From contig LUZN01000036.1 in NCBI GenBank assembly GCA_001603665.1, positions 1 through 35,314 of the forward strand: a DNA stretch of 35,314 nt, in the 5' to 3' direction. The notes beneath the pieces were generated by a model, which made no database searches, had not been told where the DNA came from, and saw only the letters and a list, made by a program, of their open reading frames with translations. Shown one piece after another: positions 33,862 to 35,314 of the stretch. Within the stretch, counting starts at the first letter, position 1. Every line of letters begins with the position of its first letter. The position numbers and the translations under genes were made by a program. This stretch comes from Bacteroidales bacterium Bact_22. Its GTDB lineage: Bacteria; Bacteroidota; Bacteroidia; Bacteroidales; F082.

Positions 33862-33869
33862 CAAAGATA
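33862..33869 (-). promoter_or_regulatory. -7 box for paralogue B
   Basis: The minus strand reads TATCTTTG, matching TAnnTTTG, 16 bp before the start at 33845, the same spacing as for paralogue A. Confidence 0.55.
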
Positions 33870-33875
33870 ATAAAA

Positions 33876-34838
33876 TTAATCATCCAAACCGACATATGTA
33901 CAAGACACATCTGCAAAATAAGCCAACAAATACGATGGAGAAATCGGAGCATACCAAATCAACTCCAATACTTTTCCTTCTACATCTGATTCGTTACCCC
34001 ACTCATTTATTTTATTTATAGCACTACCCAGATAATAGCGCATGTCATCGGCCGACAGACAATACGAATCATAATCTCCATGTATCATCCCATAGTGACC
34101 ATTGGGGCTATATAAATCAACGTATTCATATGCCCAAATTTCCTTTGCGACCTCGTTGGAAAAAACAACCCTATAACCAGGAAGGCATCCATAATTAGAA
34201 ATCATTATAGTTCTGAGTCTCTGATCAAGCACATTTATCGCATTCCCACCAGTACAATCAGTACAATATTGATGATTAACCACCCAACACAATTCATCAT
34301 CAAAATAATATGCTGGCGGCTCTACGCCATCTCTTGGCATTATGGCATTTGTAACAATTCTTGCATCATCACCGTCTTTGTTGTTAGTATCTACTCTGCT
34401 AATAATGCAGTAAATCGTCTTGTTATCTCCCTCAAGAGTCGCCAGTTTATCTCGGATTTGTTTCTTATTCGACAAGTAAATGGAATAAATATCCGACAAA
34501 TAAACATTCCCGTCGGTTACCGGTATTTCGGTCTCGATGGTATAACGCTCAATATCCGAAGAAAATTTACTTGCATCACACAAACGGAAGTTTTGGTAGT
34601 TGCTGAGATTTCTTACAGCTTCTTCAAGTTTCATGGTCTCACCGCCTTTTTGCGCCGATTTCATCTTTTCTCCGAACAATATCATCTCTTTGTCAAAATC
34701 TGTTAATTCGGCGACATTCAATTCAGGAATGCTTTTTACAACTTCGTTCTTTTTGTTGCAGGCTTCAAATGTAATGATAGCTCCGGTTACAAGGAGCAGT
34801 GTTGCAATTGTTGCAACCAGTTTTAAATGCTTTTTCAT
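33876..34838 (-). CDS. Lipoprotein of unknown function
   Basis: A 320-residue protein with a lipobox (FEAC, Cys27) and no T9SS sorting domain, so it is probably anchored to a membrane. The mature N-terminus is charged and helical (ELTDFDKEMILFGEKMKSAQKGGETMKLEEAVRNLSNYQNF), followed by a mixed region with several cysteines (CWVVNHQYCTDCTGG, NYGCLPGY, YCLSADDM). The ELNVAELTDFDKEM...FGEKM start resembles lipoproteins that often accompany T9SS cargo in Bacteroidota, but I recognise no named domain. It lies 28 bp downstream of the DUF3244 gene on the same strand and may share its transcript. Confidence 0.72.
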   Translation of the reverse strand: MKKHLKLVATIATLLLVTGAIITFEACNKKNEVVKSIPELNVAELTDFDKEMILFGEKMKSAQKGGETMKLEEAVRNLSNYQNFRLCDASKFSSDIERYTIETEIPVTDGNVYLSDIYSIYLSNKKQIRDKLATLEGDNKTIYCIISRVDTNNKDGDDARIVTNAIMPRDGVEPPAYYFDDELCWVVNHQYCTDCTGGNAINVLDQRLRTIMISNYGCLPGYRVVFSNEVAKEIWAYEYVDLYSPNGHYGMIHGDYDSYCLSADDMRYYLGSAINKINEWGNESDVEGKVLELIWYAPISPSYLLAYFADVSCTYVGLDD

Positions 34839-34866
34839 GACTTTAAATTTTAAGTTAATAATAGGT

Positions 34867-35223
34867 TTATTCTGTTACGTCAAATTCCCCTTCGTATTCA
34901 TCGCCGTCCGATAAGGTGATGACCAGTACATAATGCCCGGCTGATGGCATGTAATAAAGATACCCTGTAGGAGTTTCGATGTATTCAATTTCCAATGTCA
35001 CACCAGCCTCATCGGTTATCTTTATCCAGACATGTCCGATGTCGCTGAGGAAGTTCACTGTCAGATTGTGCCCGTCGATTGAAGCGGAGATAGAAGAGGA
35101 TCTGTCGTTTTCAACACCATGTGCAGCCCTAATAGTTATTCCATCATTACTAATAATTTTGTTAGCGGTGCCCATACTGAGGACTCCGAGTAAGCAGAGG
35201 GTTAAGCATAGTTTTTTCTTCAT
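34867..35223 (-). CDS. DUF3244-like small secreted protein
   Basis: A 118-residue exported protein with a signal peptide (about 1-20, ends GTANK). The mature part (SISASIDGHNLTVNFLSDIGHVWIKITDEAG, YIETPTGYLYYMPSAGHYVLVITLSDGDEYEGEF) forms a single Ig-like or sorting-domain-like beta sandwich of the DUF3244 type found in Bacteroidota. There is no catalytic motif. It is the intact parent, or a relative of the parent, of the two 3' fragments at 30409-30501 and 32163-32255. Function unknown; a role in protein-protein contact at the surface is possible. Confidence 0.72.
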   Translation of the reverse strand: MKKKLCLTLCLLGVLSMGTANKIISNDGITIRAAHGVENDRSSSISASIDGHNLTVNFLSDIGHVWIKITDEAGVTLEIEYIETPTGYLYYMPSAGHYVLVITLSDGDEYEGEFDVTE

Positions 35224-35252
35224 ATTGAATTGAATAGTTTACGAATCTTTTA

Positions 35253-35260
35253 CAAAACTA
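35253..35260 (-). promoter_or_regulatory. -7 box for the DUF3244 gene
   Basis: The minus strand reads TAGTTTTG, matching TAnnTTTG, 29 bp before the start codon. Confidence 0.45.
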
Positions 35261-35314
35261 CACCGAAGAAGAAAATATGTCAAGAAAAATTGGGTATGGA
35301 TTGGAATGGGGGGG

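Noticed and set aside
35270..35314. G-rich end of the window as a possible regulatory or quadruplex element
   Set aside because: A single terminal G run at the window edge may be a contig-end or assembly effect, and the flanking sequence is missing.

Overview
The window reads as a chromosomal segment of a Bacteroidales-type bacterium (phylum Bacteroidota), moderate in GC over the first two thirds and visibly AT-richer in the last third. The evidence is of three kinds: promoter -7 boxes of the form TAnnTTTG upstream of most transcription units, many type IX secretion (T9SS) C-terminal sorting domains, and a TonB-dependent receptor with Bacteroidota-style riboswitches. No rRNA, tRNA, CRISPR array, phage gene or transposase was seen. 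Family-level placement cannot be made from what is here.

Layout. 1-1.9 kb: rpiB and a LutB-like iron-sulfur protein (+). 2.0-7.7 kb (-): a TPP riboswitch, a TonB-dependent receptor and PnuC (very likely thiamine uptake, PnuT type), followed by an outer-membrane barrel protein and a secreted M28 peptidase with a T9SS tail. 7.75-10.7 kb (+): a secreted zincin-like protein whose HExxH motif looks lost, and a GH89 alpha-N-acetylglucosaminidase lipoprotein. 10.7-11.2 kb (-): a small barrel protein. 11.3-13.8 kb (+): a cobalamin riboswitch, a T9SS-targeted DUF4465-like protein and a CoA-transferase. 13.9-17.3 kb (+): marC, a small lipoprotein overlapping a radical SAM/SPASM gene, and radA. 17.3-18.2 kb (-): an S66 LD-carboxypeptidase with a clipped C-terminus. 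18.2-24.6 kb (+): guaB, three periplasmic chaperone/parvulin genes ending in surA, and moxR. 24.6-35.3 kb (-): an accessory block of T9SS cargo (a metalloprotease/beta-helix giant, a smaller T9SS protein, two tandem paralogues), a lipoprotein, a DUF3244 protein and several gene fragments.

How the parts fit. The first 24.6 kb is mainly housekeeping and nutrient capture: vitamin B1 and B12 each have a riboswitch-controlled unit, and GH89 plus the M28 peptidase suggest a host- or glycoprotein-associated life. The last 10 kb looks like a recombining reservoir of surface proteins: the same sorting-domain DNA, with a perfect 10+2+10 inverted repeat inside it, occurs at three loci, and 3' pieces of a DUF3244 gene lie behind two of them.

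Best candidates for something under-described: the lipoprotein/radical SAM pair at 14.5-15.9 kb; the cobalamin-riboswitch unit joining a T9SS-sorted DUF4465-like protein to a CoA-transferase; a roughly 62-bp bidirectional promoter module present twice in inverted orientation (7.7 and 18.2 kb); and a hairpin repeat read through in frame inside pnuC.
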